A DNA stretch of 64,000 bases from Hymenobacter rubidus (lineage in GTDB: Bacteria > Bacteroidota > Bacteroidia > Cytophagales > Hymenobacteraceae). The first letter of the stretch is position 1, and the number at the start of each line of letters is the position of its first letter. Shown here piece after piece: positions 31,912-41,454 of this stretch. Made by a program: the position numbers and the translations under genes. Location: NCBI RefSeq assembly GCF_016734815.1, contig NZ_JAERQF010000026.1:1-64000 (forward strand). Direction: 5' to 3'. The notes beneath the pieces are model-generated. The model did no database searches. It had not been told where the DNA came from and saw only the letters and a list, made by a program, of their open reading frames with translations.

Positions 31912-34809
31912 ATGATTCAAGGCTACTTCCGCAACTGGCTGTTGCTGCTCACGCTGCTGTGCGCCACGCTGGCGGCGCAGGCTCAGATTGAGCCCGCCGC
32001 GCAGTACACCACCCTCACCCCGGCCCAGCTCATGGCCTGGACCGCCACCGGCCCCACGGCCTTGCCGGCCAACGTGAGCACCGTGCCGCTGGCCAGCCGC
32101 CAAAACGCGCTGGCGCCGCAGCTCAACCCCAACCAGAGCTTCAGCGCCAAGGTGAACTGGTGCCCCGACGGCATGAACAACTTCGTGGGCTACCTCAACG
32201 AGCAGCCCCAGTTCAACCTCTACAATTTCACCCACTGGCAGTACATCGACGTGCTGACGTGGTTTGCCAGCCCGGTGGGCATTCCGTGCCGGCCCTGGGT
32301 GGAGGCCGCGCACCGCAACGGCGTGAAGGTTATCGGCACCATTTTTACCGATGCGGCGGGCTTTGTCGCCCTCACCCAAAAAGACGCGGCGGGCAACTAC
32401 ATCGGGGCCCAAAAGCTGGTGGACGTGGCCAATTATTACGGCTTCGACGGCTGGTTTTTCAACGAGGAATCGCGCCTGACCACCGCGCAGGCCACCGAGC
32501 TGATTAACCTGCTCAAGCAATTGCAGCTCATCCGGCCCGCCGGCATGGAAATTCACTGGTACGATTCCATGCTGCCCAGCGGGGCCGTGGCCTACCAAAA
32601 CACGCTGAATACGAATAACGCGCCGCTGCTGCAAAGCGGCACCGACCGCGTGAGCGACGCCATTTTTACCAACTATTTCTGGTCTGGCGCCACGGCATTC
32701 AATACGGCCGTGGCCACGGCGGCCAGCATCGGCCGCAGCCCGTTCGACGTGTACAGCGGGGCCGATATCTGGCCTGGCCGCAACCCCCAGCAGCTGTTCA
32801 ACAGCACCACCTGGCTGAGCAACTACTACACCGGCAACAACCCCGCTACCCCGCGCACCTCGCTGGCCGTGTTTGCACCCAACCTGACCTACAACGGCGG
32901 CCTGAACAGCTTCAACAGCAACCCGGCCGACTACGCCAATTTTTACAGCTCCGAAGTGCGCCTCTTTTCCGGCGACGACCTCGACATCACCACCGACGAC
33001 GCTACGGGCTGGCAGGGCTTCGGCCGCTACCAGCCCGTGCGCTGCGCTATCACGGCGCTGCCGTTCGAAACCAACTTCTGCGTGGGCCAGGGCAAGATTT
33101 TCGCCAACAACGGCGCGGTGGCCGTGAAGGGCTGGACCGACATGGCCAAGCAGGCCATCCTGCCGTCGTGGCAGTGGGCGCGCACCGGGGCCACCACCGT
33201 CAGCGCGGGGTTCGATTTTAGCCGGGCCTGGTACGGCGGCACCAGCGTGAAACTGGCCGGCAGCCTGGCGGCCGGCGCCAGCACCACCGTGAAGCTCTAC
33301 CAGACCAAGCTGCCCATCACGGCCACCACCAACCTCGACCTCGTGTACAAGGGCCTGGCGGCCGGCGCCAGCAGCACGCGCCTGGCGCTGTATTTCAGCG
33401 ATAACCTGGCCACGCCCGAGTACGTCAACGTGCCGGCACTGGCCGATACGCTCTGGGCGACAACCACCGTGTCGCTGGCCGCCTATGCCAACCGGGAGCT
33501 GGCCATTATCGGGGTGCAAGCCACTTCGGCTTCGGCCGTGGCCGCCTACCGCTTTAATCTGGGCAAGCTGAAGCTCTACAACGGAACGGCCGCCGCGGTG
33601 CAGCCCGTGGCCAACTTCGCGGCCACTGCCACCACGGTGCTCACCGGCCAGCCCGTGACTTTTGCCAACTCCTCCACCAACGCCACCAGCTACACCTGGG
33701 CGCTGCCCGGGGCCACGCCCAGCAGCAGCACCGCCGTGCACGCCACCGCCAGCTACGCCGCCGCCGGCACCTATTCCGTGACGCTGACGGCCACCAACGC
33801 GGCCGGCCAGAACGTGCTCACCCGCACCAGCTACATCACCGTGCTCACGGCCCCGCCGGCCGGCAGCAATACGTCCCTCAGCTTCGACGGCGTGAGCAAG
33901 TACGTCGACGCCGGCATCATCAACCTGAGCGGCGCGGCGTTCAGCCTGGAATGCTGGGTGAAGCCGAACAGCTTTAAAACGACGTCGCCCTTCATTTCCA
34001 GCCTGTTGGGCATGGAGGATGGTGGCGCAAACACGGTGATGCTGCGCATCGGCGATGGCGGCATCGACCCGAACCAGGTGCAGTTTGTGGCCCAGATTGG
34101 CGGCAGCACCCGCAAGCTCAACTCGGTCATCCGCCTCACGGCCGGCCAGTGGACGCACCTGGCGGGCACCTACGACGGCGCGACGATGAAGCTCTACGTC
34201 AACGGGGTGCTGGATAATTCGCAGGCCGCCAGCGGCAGCCTCACCGCCAATGCCCCGTTTACGCTGGCGCGCAACTACGCCGCCCCGCGCGGGCTCGACG
34301 GCCGCCTCGACGAGGCCCGCGCCTGGACCCGCGCCCTCACCGCCACCGAAATTGCGGCCAATGCCTGCAGCGTAGCTGCCGGCAGCGCCGGCCTGGAAGC
34401 CTACTGGAAATGCAACGACTCGCCCACCCTGACGGCCCTGGATGCCACCCGCCACAGCCACAACGGCACCCTCACCAACATGGCCGTCAGCGACTGGTCC
34501 ATTGATGTGCCCGCCCAGTGTGCCACGGCCACGGCCACCCGGCCCGGCGCAGGCAGCACCGGCTTGCAAATCCAGGTATTCGGCAACCCCGTGCTCACGG
34601 GCCGCGCCGAGGTAGCAATCAGCGGGGCCAACAGCCAGCCGGTGTTGCTGGAAGTGAGCAACGCCCTGGGCGCCGTGGTGTGGCAACAGCTGGTGCCCGC
34701 CACCGCCACCGGCCACCTAAACGTGCCGCTGCCCTCGGCGGCTGGCCTGTATGTGTTGCGCGCCAGCACGCCCACGGGGGCTACCTCTGTGAAGCTGCTG
34801 AAGCAATAG
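31912..34809 (+). CDS. Secreted GH85 endo-beta-N-acetylglucosaminidase with PKD, LamG-like and T9SS domains
   Basis: 965 residues. A signal peptide (about 1-25, ending AAQAQ) precedes a GH85 catalytic domain of roughly 60-560. It includes CPDGMNN, the barrel strand GVKVIGTIFTD and GFDGWFFNEESRL, where N184 and E186 match the Asn-x-Glu catalytic pair of the family. HWYDSMLPSGAVAYQN is also typical. A PKD domain covers about 562-645 (SYTWALPGATP), a concanavalin/LamG-like domain about 655-870 (FSLECWVKPNSF), and the last 85 residues are a type A T9SS sorting domain ending GLYVLRAS then SVKLLKQ. GH85 enzymes cleave the chitobiose core of N-glycans, so a scavenging role at the cell surface is likely. 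Confidence 0.92.
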   Translation: MIQGYFRNWLLLLTLLCATLAAQAQIEPAAQYTTLTPAQLMAWTATGPTALPANVSTVPLASRQNALAPQLNPNQSFSAKVNWCPDGMNNFVGYLNEQPQFNLYNFTHWQYIDVLTWFASPVGIPCRPWVEAAHRNGVKVIGTIFTDAAGFVALTQKDAAGNYIGAQKLVDVANYYGFDGWFFNEESRLTTAQATELINLLKQLQLIRPAGMEIHWYDSMLPSGAVAYQNTLNTNNAPLLQSGTDRVSDAIFTNYFWSGATAFNTAVATAASIGRSPFDVYSGADIWPGRNPQQLFNSTTWLSNYYTGNNPATPRTSLAVFAPNLTYNGGLNSFNSNPADYANFYSSEVRLFSGDDLDITTDDATGWQGFGRYQPVRCAITALPFETNFCVGQGKIFANNGAVAVKGWTDMAKQAILPSWQWARTGATTVSAGFDFSRAWYGGTSVKLAGSLAAGASTTVKLYQTKLPITATTNLDLVYKGLAAGASSTRLALYFSDNLATPEYVNVPALADTLWATTTVSLAAYANRELAIIGVQATSASAVAAYRFNLGKLKLYNGTAAAVQPVANFAATATTVLTGQPVTFANSSTNATSYTWALPGATPSSSTAVHATASYAAAGTYSVTLTATNAAGQNVLTRTSYITVLTAPPAGSNTSLSFDGVSKYVDAGIINLSGAAFSLECWVKPNSFKTTSPFISSLLGMEDGGANTVMLRIGDGGIDPNQVQFVAQIGGSTRKLNSVIRLTAGQWTHLAGTYDGATMKLYVNGVLDNSQAASGSLTANAPFTLARNYAAPRGLDGRLDEARAWTRALTATEIAANACSVAAGSAGLEAYWKCNDSPTLTALDATRHSHNGTLTNMAVSDWSIDVPAQCATATATRPGAGSTGLQIQVFGNPVLTGRAEVAISGANSQPVLLEVSNALGAVVWQQLVPATATGHLNVPLPSAAGLYVLRASTPTGATSVKLLKQ

Positions 34810-34875
34810 CAATTCTTCGCGCCGGGCAACAATCAGAACCGCCGCGAAATATCTTGTCCTTACCACAAATACCTT

Positions 34876-34917
34876 AAAACAAGAACGGCTCGCCATTCGG
34901 CGGGCCGTTCTTGTTTT
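34876..34917 (+). terminator. rho-independent terminator after the GH85 gene
   Basis: Stem AAAACAAGAACGGC pairing with GCCGTTCTTGTTTT around GGCGAGC/GCCGCCC-like inner bases. A and T tracts on both sides. Confidence 0.9.
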
Positions 34918-35095
34918 GGTCCCCGGCCACGCCGGATGGAGGCGGCCACACCGGCGGATGAAGGCCCGGTGCACCGGCTGAATTCATGCTGAAATTATTT
35001 GCGCGCAACGGTAAAAATATATTCAGTATTTCGGCTAGCTTTGAGGCCATTATATACCCGTTTTGCGCTCTACCACTACATCGCGCGCTACTGTT

Positions 35096-36577
35096 ATGTT
35101 GCGACTTCTTTGCCTGCTTGCGCTGGGCGTTCTGGGCTCCCTTCGGTGTTTCGCGCAGGATAAGCCCTACCTGCCGTACTACTCCCGCGATACGACCCAG
35201 CTCTACCAGCTGGCCGTGGCGCAACGCAACGCCGTGAAGGCGTATTTTGTGGTGCCCAAAACCGGCAGCGGCGACTACCGCGACCATTACCGCCGCGTGG
35301 TGCAGGAGGCGTCCGACGACGTGTACAATTCCATTCGCTACTCGGCCCTGCTCGACCCCGTGGTGGAGCCGTTTGTGCAGCAGGTGTTTGCCCGTATTGT
35401 GCAGGCCAACCCGCAGCTGCCGGCCGGTACCCGCCTGGTGCTCACCCGCAACCCCGAGCCCAACGCCCACGCCGTGGGCAACGGCACGGTGATGCTCAAC
35501 ATTGGCCTGCTGCCCCGGCTCGAAAACGAGAGCCAGCTCGCCTTTATTCTCTGCCACGAGCTGGCCCACGTGGCCTGCCGGCACATGGAAAACGGCTTGC
35601 AGGAGCGCCTGATGGCCTTGCACAGCAAGGAGCTGAAGCGCGAATTCCGGCGCATTGTCAATTCTGAGTACAACATCAGCTCGCAGGTGAAGGCGCTGGT
35701 GCTGGGCTTTTCGCTGAACAATAACTACCACCGCCGCCAGTTTGAGAAGCAGGCCGACTCGCTGGGGTACGTGCTGCTCACCCATACCCGCTACGAGGCC
35801 CCGCAGGCCTACCGCGCCCTGCAGCTGCTCGACACCATCGACGAGCCCGAAAACCCCGCTGCTATTCCGCTGAACACTTATTTCAGCTGCACAGAATTTC
35901 CCAAAACCTTCGGGGCGCCGGCCAAGCCGGCGTCAATTTTCACGGTGAAAGCGGCCGAGCAAACGGTGCTCGAAACCACCGATACCCTCAAGTCGCACCC
36001 CGACTGTGGCAAGCGCATGCGCTTTGTGCAGGCCCTGGCCAAGGGGCAGGTGGCCGACGGACCGCAGCCCGCCAGCCCGCCGGAGTACGCCCGCATTCGC
36101 GACGCCAGCCGGCTGGAAGTCATCCAGGGCTGGTTCGACTACGACTGCTACGACCATGCCCTTTTTGATGCCTTGCAGCTGCTGCCCCAGCAGCCCCAGA
36201 ATGCCTACCTGCGCTCGGTGGTGCAGCTGAGCCTGTACGAGCTGCGCCAGCACATGCAGGACCACACCTATTTCGAGGTCGTTTCCAATATCTCGACCCA
36301 CAACGCACCTTCGTTCAACGCCTTGCTTACCACGCTGCACGCGCTGCATCTGGAAGATTTTAAGGGCTTGAGCACCTGCTTTGCCCAGGCCGATGCCCCG
36401 GCGGTACCCACCAACGAGTATGCGCTGGCGGGGCACTACGCTGCCAGCGCGCTGGCTGCCGAAACCACGGCGCCGCCCGTGGTAGCCCTCAAAACGCAGT
36501 ACCAGCAGCAGTACGCCGGCGGGCGCTTTGAGAAGCTGCTGTTTCCGGTGCCCAAGCCGGCTGCCAAGCGCCGCTAA
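35096..36577 (+). CDS. M48-family metallopeptidase, exported
   Basis: 493 residues from the ATG at 35096 with a signal peptide ending CFAQD. The zinc motif HELAHVACRHME is near residue 165, with the downstream Glu ligand probably in RQFEKQADSLGYVLL, as in M48 peptidases. The C-terminal half (about 280-493) is helical and unlike the catalytic domain, perhaps TPR-like. Periplasmic or envelope-associated protein quality control is the usual role. It overlaps the ATG-to-stop region of nothing and is followed 56 bp later by the gene at 36634, probably in one operon. Confidence 0.9.
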   Translation: MLRLLCLLALGVLGSLRCFAQDKPYLPYYSRDTTQLYQLAVAQRNAVKAYFVVPKTGSGDYRDHYRRVVQEASDDVYNSIRYSALLDPVVEPFVQQVFARIVQANPQLPAGTRLVLTRNPEPNAHAVGNGTVMLNIGLLPRLENESQLAFILCHELAHVACRHMENGLQERLMALHSKELKREFRRIVNSEYNISSQVKALVLGFSLNNNYHRRQFEKQADSLGYVLLTHTRYEAPQAYRALQLLDTIDEPENPAAIPLNTYFSCTEFPKTFGAPAKPASIFTVKAAEQTVLETTDTLKSHPDCGKRMRFVQALAKGQVADGPQPASPPEYARIRDASRLEVIQGWFDYDCYDHALFDALQLLPQQPQNAYLRSVVQLSLYELRQHMQDHTYFEVVSNISTHNAPSFNALLTTLHALHLEDFKGLSTCFAQADAPAVPTNEYALAGHYAASALAAETTAPPVVALKTQYQQQYAGGRFEKLLFPVPKPAAKRR

Positions 36578-36633
36578 TGCTGTTTCCAACGATTACTTCA
36601 CACCTATTGCCCACCTTTTACTTCCACACGTTC

Positions 36634-38214
36634 ATGCAGTTTACCAAACGCACGGTCTTGGCGGCCCTGCTCACCCTGGCGGCCCCGGCAGCCTTCGCCC
36701 AAACCAAAACCCTCGACGGCATCCAGAACATGCACCGCTCGGCGTTGTCGCCCATTTATGACGGCAATGAAGTGAAGGGCTACGTCATGTTTGCCAAAGG
36801 CGATAAGGCCGACCGCAAAAACGACAACTACCTGCTCGACCTCTACGACCAGGACTTGGCCAAGGTATCGACCATCACCATCCAGAAGCCTTCCGGGCGG
36901 TACACGCTATTGAAAAACACGTTCAACGGCTCGGCGTTTGCCTTCTATTTTTATAACGGCAACGACAAAACGCTGGAAATCGAAACCTACGACACCAGCC
37001 TGAAAAAGCTGGGCAGCAAGCTCATCGGCGAGCTGTCGAAGGGCGACCTGCGGGTGCTGGCCATGCAGGCGCAGGCCGTCGACCCGGCCGCTGGCGGCAT
37101 GATGCTGGGGCTGAACCTGTTTCCGGTGCCCGGCCTGGGGTTCGTGCGCAACGGCTACACCGGCGGCATGGCCAAGGGCTATACCCTGGCCATTTACGAC
37201 AACAAGCTGGGCATGCATTGGCGCATCACCTCCCCGGAGGACGCCAAGCAGTATGAGTCGCTCAGCCTCACCGAAGCGGCCGACAAGTACCTGCTGGGCA
37301 CCATGCTGCGGCGCGACGGTCTGCTGTCGCGCAAGGTTACGTCTTATATGATTGTGCTGGAAGCCAAGACGGGCAAGAAGCTGCTCGATTTGCCGGTGGA
37401 AACCAGCGCCACCGAACAGTTGTCCCTCAGCTCTTTCACCTTCGACGCGGACAAGCGCGAGTTTGTGGCGGTGGGCGAATATTACAAGCTCGACGACAAG
37501 CCGTTCGTCAATAAAAGCCAGGGATTCTACGTGAAGCGCTTCGACGAAGCGGGCAAGCCTGTGAGTACCAAAAACTACGGTTGGCAAAACGAAGTAGCGG
37601 CCCTCATGCCCGCCGAGGCCAAAGCCAGCCTGGAAGACAACTACGTGAACTACAACCACGCCATCGTCAAGGGCGCCAACGGCCGGATGTACATCGTGGC
37701 CGAGCAGTTTAAGATTGTGGGCAATGCCCTGGGCATCGCGGCGGCTGCTTTGAATAGCGGTGGCAATTCCAGTGTTTCCAAGGGTAAGGTGGGCAACATG
37801 TTCGTGTTCGAGCTAGACCCGCAGGCCAAACTGTCGAGCGTGAAATTTTATCCCAAAACCGTTACCAACGCCACATTGCCCCCCGGCACGGGCTTTATGG
37901 GCGCCGGGATGCTCGGCCAAATCATGAAGTACCAGGGCGATTTCGACTACCAGTTTCTTCAGAAAAACGCCGATAACTCGCAATTCAACGTGGTGTATGT
38001 GAACTTCGATAAGGAGAAGGGCGAATCGGCCAAAACGTACGTGGGCAACATCGGTTTTGGCGACAACGGCAAATACGTGGTCGACAAAATCGAAATGCCC
38101 AGCGGCCCTACCTTTTCCTACCTCTACCCGGCCAAGCCCGGCTACGTGATGATAGCCGACTACTATCGCAAGAAAAGCCAGCTGGGCATGAAGCTGGTGA
38201 AGCTCAACATCTGA
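36634..38214 (+). CDS. large secreted protein, DUF6770-like
   Basis: 526 residues with a signal peptide ending AAFAQ. The sequence has repeated strands such as GYVMFAKGDKADRKNDNYLLDLYDQDL (in part: FAKGDKADRKNDNYLL) and YTLAIYDNKLGMHWRI, consistent with a beta-propeller. It resembles proteins annotated DUF6770 in Bacteroidota, from memory. No catalytic motif. Likely co-transcribed with the M48 peptidase because only 56 bp separate them; an upstream in-frame Met at 36577 would overlap the previous stop but lacks a signal sequence. Confidence 0.78.
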   Translation: MQFTKRTVLAALLTLAAPAAFAQTKTLDGIQNMHRSALSPIYDGNEVKGYVMFAKGDKADRKNDNYLLDLYDQDLAKVSTITIQKPSGRYTLLKNTFNGSAFAFYFYNGNDKTLEIETYDTSLKKLGSKLIGELSKGDLRVLAMQAQAVDPAAGGMMLGLNLFPVPGLGFVRNGYTGGMAKGYTLAIYDNKLGMHWRITSPEDAKQYESLSLTEAADKYLLGTMLRRDGLLSRKVTSYMIVLEAKTGKKLLDLPVETSATEQLSLSSFTFDADKREFVAVGEYYKLDDKPFVNKSQGFYVKRFDEAGKPVSTKNYGWQNEVAALMPAEAKASLEDNYVNYNHAIVKGANGRMYIVAEQFKIVGNALGIAAAALNSGGNSSVSKGKVGNMFVFELDPQAKLSSVKFYPKTVTNATLPPGTGFMGAGMLGQIMKYQGDFDYQFLQKNADNSQFNVVYVNFDKEKGESAKTYVGNIGFGDNGKYVVDKIEMPSGPTFSYLYPAKPGYVMIADYYRKKSQLGMKLVKLNI

Positions 38215-38235
38215 TGTTGACGCTTAATACCTGCG

Positions 38236-38266
38236 AAAAGGCCCGGCAGATGCCGGGCCTTTTTTA
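38236..38266 (+). terminator. rho-independent terminator
   Basis: AAAAGGCCCGGCA / TGCCGGGCCTTTTTT hairpin with a six-base T-tract, after the gene at 36634. Confidence 0.93.
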
Positions 38267-38324
38267 TGCGCTAAAGCCTGCCCGTTGGCAGCAGGTAGCC
38301 AGCAGGGAAGGCGGCAGTGTTTCG

Positions 38325-38948
38325 CTAAGGCCGCGCGGTGTTGAATAGGGCCCCGCTTTCGAGCAGCCGGGCGCCTCGGGCCAACAAATCGGCCTGGGCT
38401 GCCGCCCATCCCTCGGCCGAAATGGCGCGGGTGGCGTCGGTGATGACGATGGTGGCGAAGCCAGCGGCCAGCGCATCCAGCGCCGAGTAGTACACGCAGT
38501 AGTCGGCGGCCAGGCCGGCTACGTACACTTCCGTCACGCCCCGGCCGCTTAGGTAGGCGGCCAGGCCGGTGCTTTTGCGGTGGCCATTGTCGAAGAAGGC
38601 GCTGTAGCTGTCGATTTCTATGTTGGTGCCCTTGCGAAAAATGGCCTCGATGCGTTCGGTTTGCAGGGCCGGGGCCAGCTCGGCGCCGGGGCTGGCCTGG
38701 GTGCAGTGGTCGGGCCAGAGCACCTGGGGCAGTCCGTGCAGGTCAATCTGCTCGAACTGCTTGCGGCCGGCGTGGCTGCTGGCAAAGCTCTGGTGCCCCG
38801 CCGGGTGCCAGTCCTGGGTGGCCACCACCAGCTCAAACTGCGGTTGCAAGGCATTCACCAGCGGAATAATGGCGTCGCCCTCGGGCACGGCCAGCCGGCC
38901 GCCGGGCAGGAAATCGTTCTGAATATCGATGAGCAGGAGCGCTTTCAT
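38325..38948 (-). CDS. pncA: Nicotinamidase / pyrazinamidase
   Basis: Cysteine hydrolase that deamidates nicotinamide to nicotinate in NAD salvage. 207 residues from the ATG at 38948. The catalytic triad is visible: Asp8 in LLIDIQNDF, Lys in FRKGTN and Cys in AADYCVYYSA. The metal-binding stretch TQDWHPAGHQSF is present. Length matches the family. An ATG 15 bp upstream (38963) is also possible. Confidence 0.94.
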   Translation of the reverse strand: MKALLLIDIQNDFLPGGRLAVPEGDAIIPLVNALQPQFELVVATQDWHPAGHQSFASSHAGRKQFEQIDLHGLPQVLWPDHCTQASPGAELAPALQTERIEAIFRKGTNIEIDSYSAFFDNGHRKSTGLAAYLSGRGVTEVYVAGLAADYCVYYSALDALAAGFATIVITDATRAISAEGWAAAQADLLARGARLLESGALFNTARP

Positions 38949-39078
38949 AGGTGTATGAGGCAAGGGTTAGGACACCAAAGGAACGTCGGGCGGCGCTTGA
39001 GTGGCAAAAGAAAAACCAAGCATTTGCCCGGCCAGTACGTTTACGTAGCCAGCGGCGTCATTTCAACGCTCAAACCTT

Positions 39079-39948
39079 ATGTCCGACCTTCAGAATCAAA
39101 TTATCCTCGTTACCGGGGCCACGTCCGGCATTGGCGAAGTCACGGCCACCGAGCTGGCCCGAATGGGTGCGCACGTCGTGCTGCTGGCCCGCGATGCCGC
39201 CAAAGCCGCCGCCACCCGGCAGAAAATCAAAGCCGCCGCCGGCCACGACCAGGTCGACATTCTGCTGGCCGACCTCGCCGACCAAAGCCAGGTGCGCCGC
39301 GTCGCGGCCGAGTTCAACGCCCGCTACCCCCGCCTCGACGTGCTGGTGAACAACGCCGGCCTCATCCTCGGGGCCGCGCGGCAGGTGTCGCCCGAGGGAC
39401 ATGAGTTGGGCCTCGCCACCAATCACCTGGGCCCCTTCCTGCTCACCAGCCTGTTATTCGACAAGCTGAAGACCAGCCCAGCCGCTCGCATCGTGAACGT
39501 GGCTTCGACCGTATACCGCATGGCCCGGCCCGATTTTGCTGATTTTCAGGCAACCCAAAGCTACGGCGCGCTGGCTGTGTACGCCAATACCAAGCTCTAC
39601 AACATCCTGTTTACGCAGGAGCTGGCCCGCCGCCTGCGCACCCACGGCATCGGCAACGTGACGACCAACGCGCTGCATCCGGGGGTGGTGGCCAGCAGCT
39701 TCGGCAGCGGTGCCAATGGCCTGATGAGCCTGTTTGTGCAACTGGGCCGGCCCTTCATGATTTCGACGGAAAAAGGTGCCGAAACCAGTATTTTCCTGGC
39801 CTCCTCGCCCGCAGTGGCGGCCACCAGCGGCGGCTATTTCGATAAGAAAAAGCCCGAGGCGGTGAAAAATCCTTTCAACACCCCGGAAAACGCCCGGCGG
39901 CTGTGGGAGTTGAGCGAGCAGCTGACGAATACCACTTTTCTGGACTAG
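39079..39948 (+). CDS. SDR oxidoreductase, retinol dehydrogenase-like
   Basis: 289 residues of the classical SDR superfamily. Coenzyme motif TGATSGIG (residues 12-19), NNAG at about 91-94, and the catalytic set Ser in VNVASTVY, with Tyr and Lys in YANTKLYN. The extended C-terminus and pattern LVNNAGLILGAARQ...GHELGLATNHLGPFLLT (in part: GHELGLATNHLGPFLLT) resemble the RDH11-14-like group. NADP preference and substrate cannot be told. Confidence 0.9.
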   Translation: MSDLQNQIILVTGATSGIGEVTATELARMGAHVVLLARDAAKAAATRQKIKAAAGHDQVDILLADLADQSQVRRVAAEFNARYPRLDVLVNNAGLILGAARQVSPEGHELGLATNHLGPFLLTSLLFDKLKTSPAARIVNVASTVYRMARPDFADFQATQSYGALAVYANTKLYNILFTQELARRLRTHGIGNVTTNALHPGVVASSFGSGANGLMSLFVQLGRPFMISTEKGAETSIFLASSPAVAATSGGYFDKKKPEAVKNPFNTPENARRLWELSEQLTNTTFLD

Positions 39949-39953
39949 CCTGG

Positions 39954-40700
39954 TTATTTGGCCGGGTCGGCGGCGTTGAGGACGGCCGACCATTCGGCCT
40001 CTGTGCGGGGCTTTTTCGCGGCGGCGGTTTTTAAGGCATCGCTGAGGGCGGGAGCAGCCGTTTGGAGGGCTTTAAGACTCAGCTTCACCGGCGTGAGGGT
40101 GCCTTCGGGCGTGCGCAGGTAGTAGAGCGACTCGTCTACAATCTCATCCGGCGGAATCCCGTTGCTGGCGAATCCCTGGAAACTGTCGCTTTTAATTTTT
40201 TTCTGATAGTGCTTCAGCAGCGCGTAGCGGCCTTCGTGCAACACCTCCACGTAGTCGCGCTGCCGGAAGCGAGGGGCCTCCTCGAAACGGCGAAACAACC
40301 GCTGCCGGGCCGGCCCCAGGTTGGAAGCCGGCTCGTTGAGTACAAACGAAGCCACCTGGCGGTCGTCAAGCTCAATAGAATCCTGCGAAGGTTCGGGCTG
40401 GCGCATGATGAGGCGATGTTCCAGCACGTCGTACTTCAGCAGCATAGGGCGCAAGGACAGCTTATTGTTCATCAAAACATTGGCGATTAGCCACTTGTCC
40501 TCGGCAAAAGGCGAGCCGATGAGGTTGGGGCGGCGCGTTAGCAGGTGGGTGGCGCCTTTGGTCAACTCGTTGATATTCGCGTATTCGTTGGAACTGACAC
40601 TGCTGTAATCGCGCTGAGCCATGGGGACGCCCCCGAGAATCTGGGCATGGGCACCGGTGCTGATGAGCCCCAGGCCCAGCAGTAGGTAACGGAGTTTCAT
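39954..40700 (-). CDS. hypothetical exported protein
   Basis: 248 residues from the ATG at 40700 with a signal peptide ending GAHAQ. The body contains YSSVSSNEYANINELTKG and a long charged middle with several YYLRTPEG-type strands. No family recognised. It ends 6 bp from the stop of the convergent SDR gene, leaving no room for a separate terminator. Confidence 0.72.
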   Translation of the reverse strand: MKLRYLLLGLGLISTGAHAQILGGVPMAQRDYSSVSSNEYANINELTKGATHLLTRRPNLIGSPFAEDKWLIANVLMNNKLSLRPMLLKYDVLEHRLIMRQPEPSQDSIELDDRQVASFVLNEPASNLGPARQRLFRRFEEAPRFRQRDYVEVLHEGRYALLKHYQKKIKSDSFQGFASNGIPPDEIVDESLYYLRTPEGTLTPVKLSLKALQTAAPALSDALKTAAAKKPRTEAEWSAVLNAADPAK

Positions 40701-40766
40701 AAGAAATAGGAGTGGGAAGGTGTAGGCCAGCAATTTACACTTTTTCCCTAATCCTACTATACCGCA

Positions 40767-41321
40767 CTATGCTGGTTTGCTGGCCCTGTGTTGCAGCGCC
40801 CGCCACTCGTCCTCCAGAATGCCCATTTCCACCAGCGTCCAGTAGCCGTCGCCGTGTCGCACCACGTCGCGTAGGCGGCCTTCTTCCCGGAAGCCGCACT
40901 TGAGGTAGCAGTTGATGGCCGCGTGGTTGAAATCGTACACGCCCAGGCTGATGCGGTGCAGCTTCAGGTCCTCGAAGCCAATGCGGAGCAGCGCCCGCAC
41001 CATGCCCTGGCAGATGCCCCGGCGGCGCTCCGAAGAGTTGCCCACCAGCACGCGGGTGATGCGCCCGGCCCGGTCACGCTCGCTGATGCCGCCCAGCGAA
41101 ATATGGCCCACCGTGACGCCGGTTTTGGCGTCCACGGCCTTGTAAATGAACACGTCCGGGTCGTGCATATTGTTGGCGCCTTCCACGTACCACGCCAGGC
41201 CCGACTCACTCAGCGGAAACGAAAACATCGAGCCGCTCCATTCTTTCATCAGGCGCTCGTCGTCCACCCATTCCATGAGCTGAGTAAAATCGTCGGTGGT
41301 GAAGGGTTCCAGTTTAATCAT
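40767..41321 (-). CDS. GNAT-family N-acetyltransferase
   Basis: 184 residues from the ATG at 41321. GNAT features include the acceptor part IKLEPFTTDDFTQLMEW, a V/I-rich strand GHISLGG, and the acetyl-CoA loop VLVGNSSERRRGICQGM followed by HRISLGVYDFNHAAINCYLKC (in part: ISLGVYDFNHAAINCY). RimJ/RimL-like; substrate unknown. TACCTTG on the minus strand at 41368-41374 is a possible -7 element that would exclude a longer start at 41354. Confidence 0.88.
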   Translation of the reverse strand: MIKLEPFTTDDFTQLMEWVDDERLMKEWSGSMFSFPLSESGLAWYVEGANNMHDPDVFIYKAVDAKTGVTVGHISLGGISERDRAGRITRVLVGNSSERRRGICQGMVRALLRIGFEDLKLHRISLGVYDFNHAAINCYLKCGFREEGRLRDVVRHGDGYWTLVEMGILEDEWRALQHRASKPA

Positions 41322-41367
41322 AGCAAAGCAGGGCGTGGGCGCGGCAGTAAGCACGGCAATAAGCCCG

Positions 41368-41374
41368 CAAGGTA
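41368..41374 (-). promoter_or_regulatory. putative -7 element (TACCTTG)
   Basis: TACCTTG read on the minus strand, 47 bp before the GNAT start codon. Variants of this shape recur upstream of several genes in the window. Confidence 0.35.
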
Positions 41375-41454
41375 GAGCCGCCGGCGCCTTGTCTGCTCAA
41401 CCATCCGGCGGGTTGCTTGTTAGCGGCCTGCTTTCCCTGCTCAATCCTTTCTTT

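Noticed and set aside
31798..34716. Very long open frame (972 codons) on the minus strand opposite the GH85 gene
   Set aside because: It is Gly/Ala/Val/His-rich low-complexity translation with no domain, caused by high third-position GC on the opposite strand. The plus-strand gene has clear domains.
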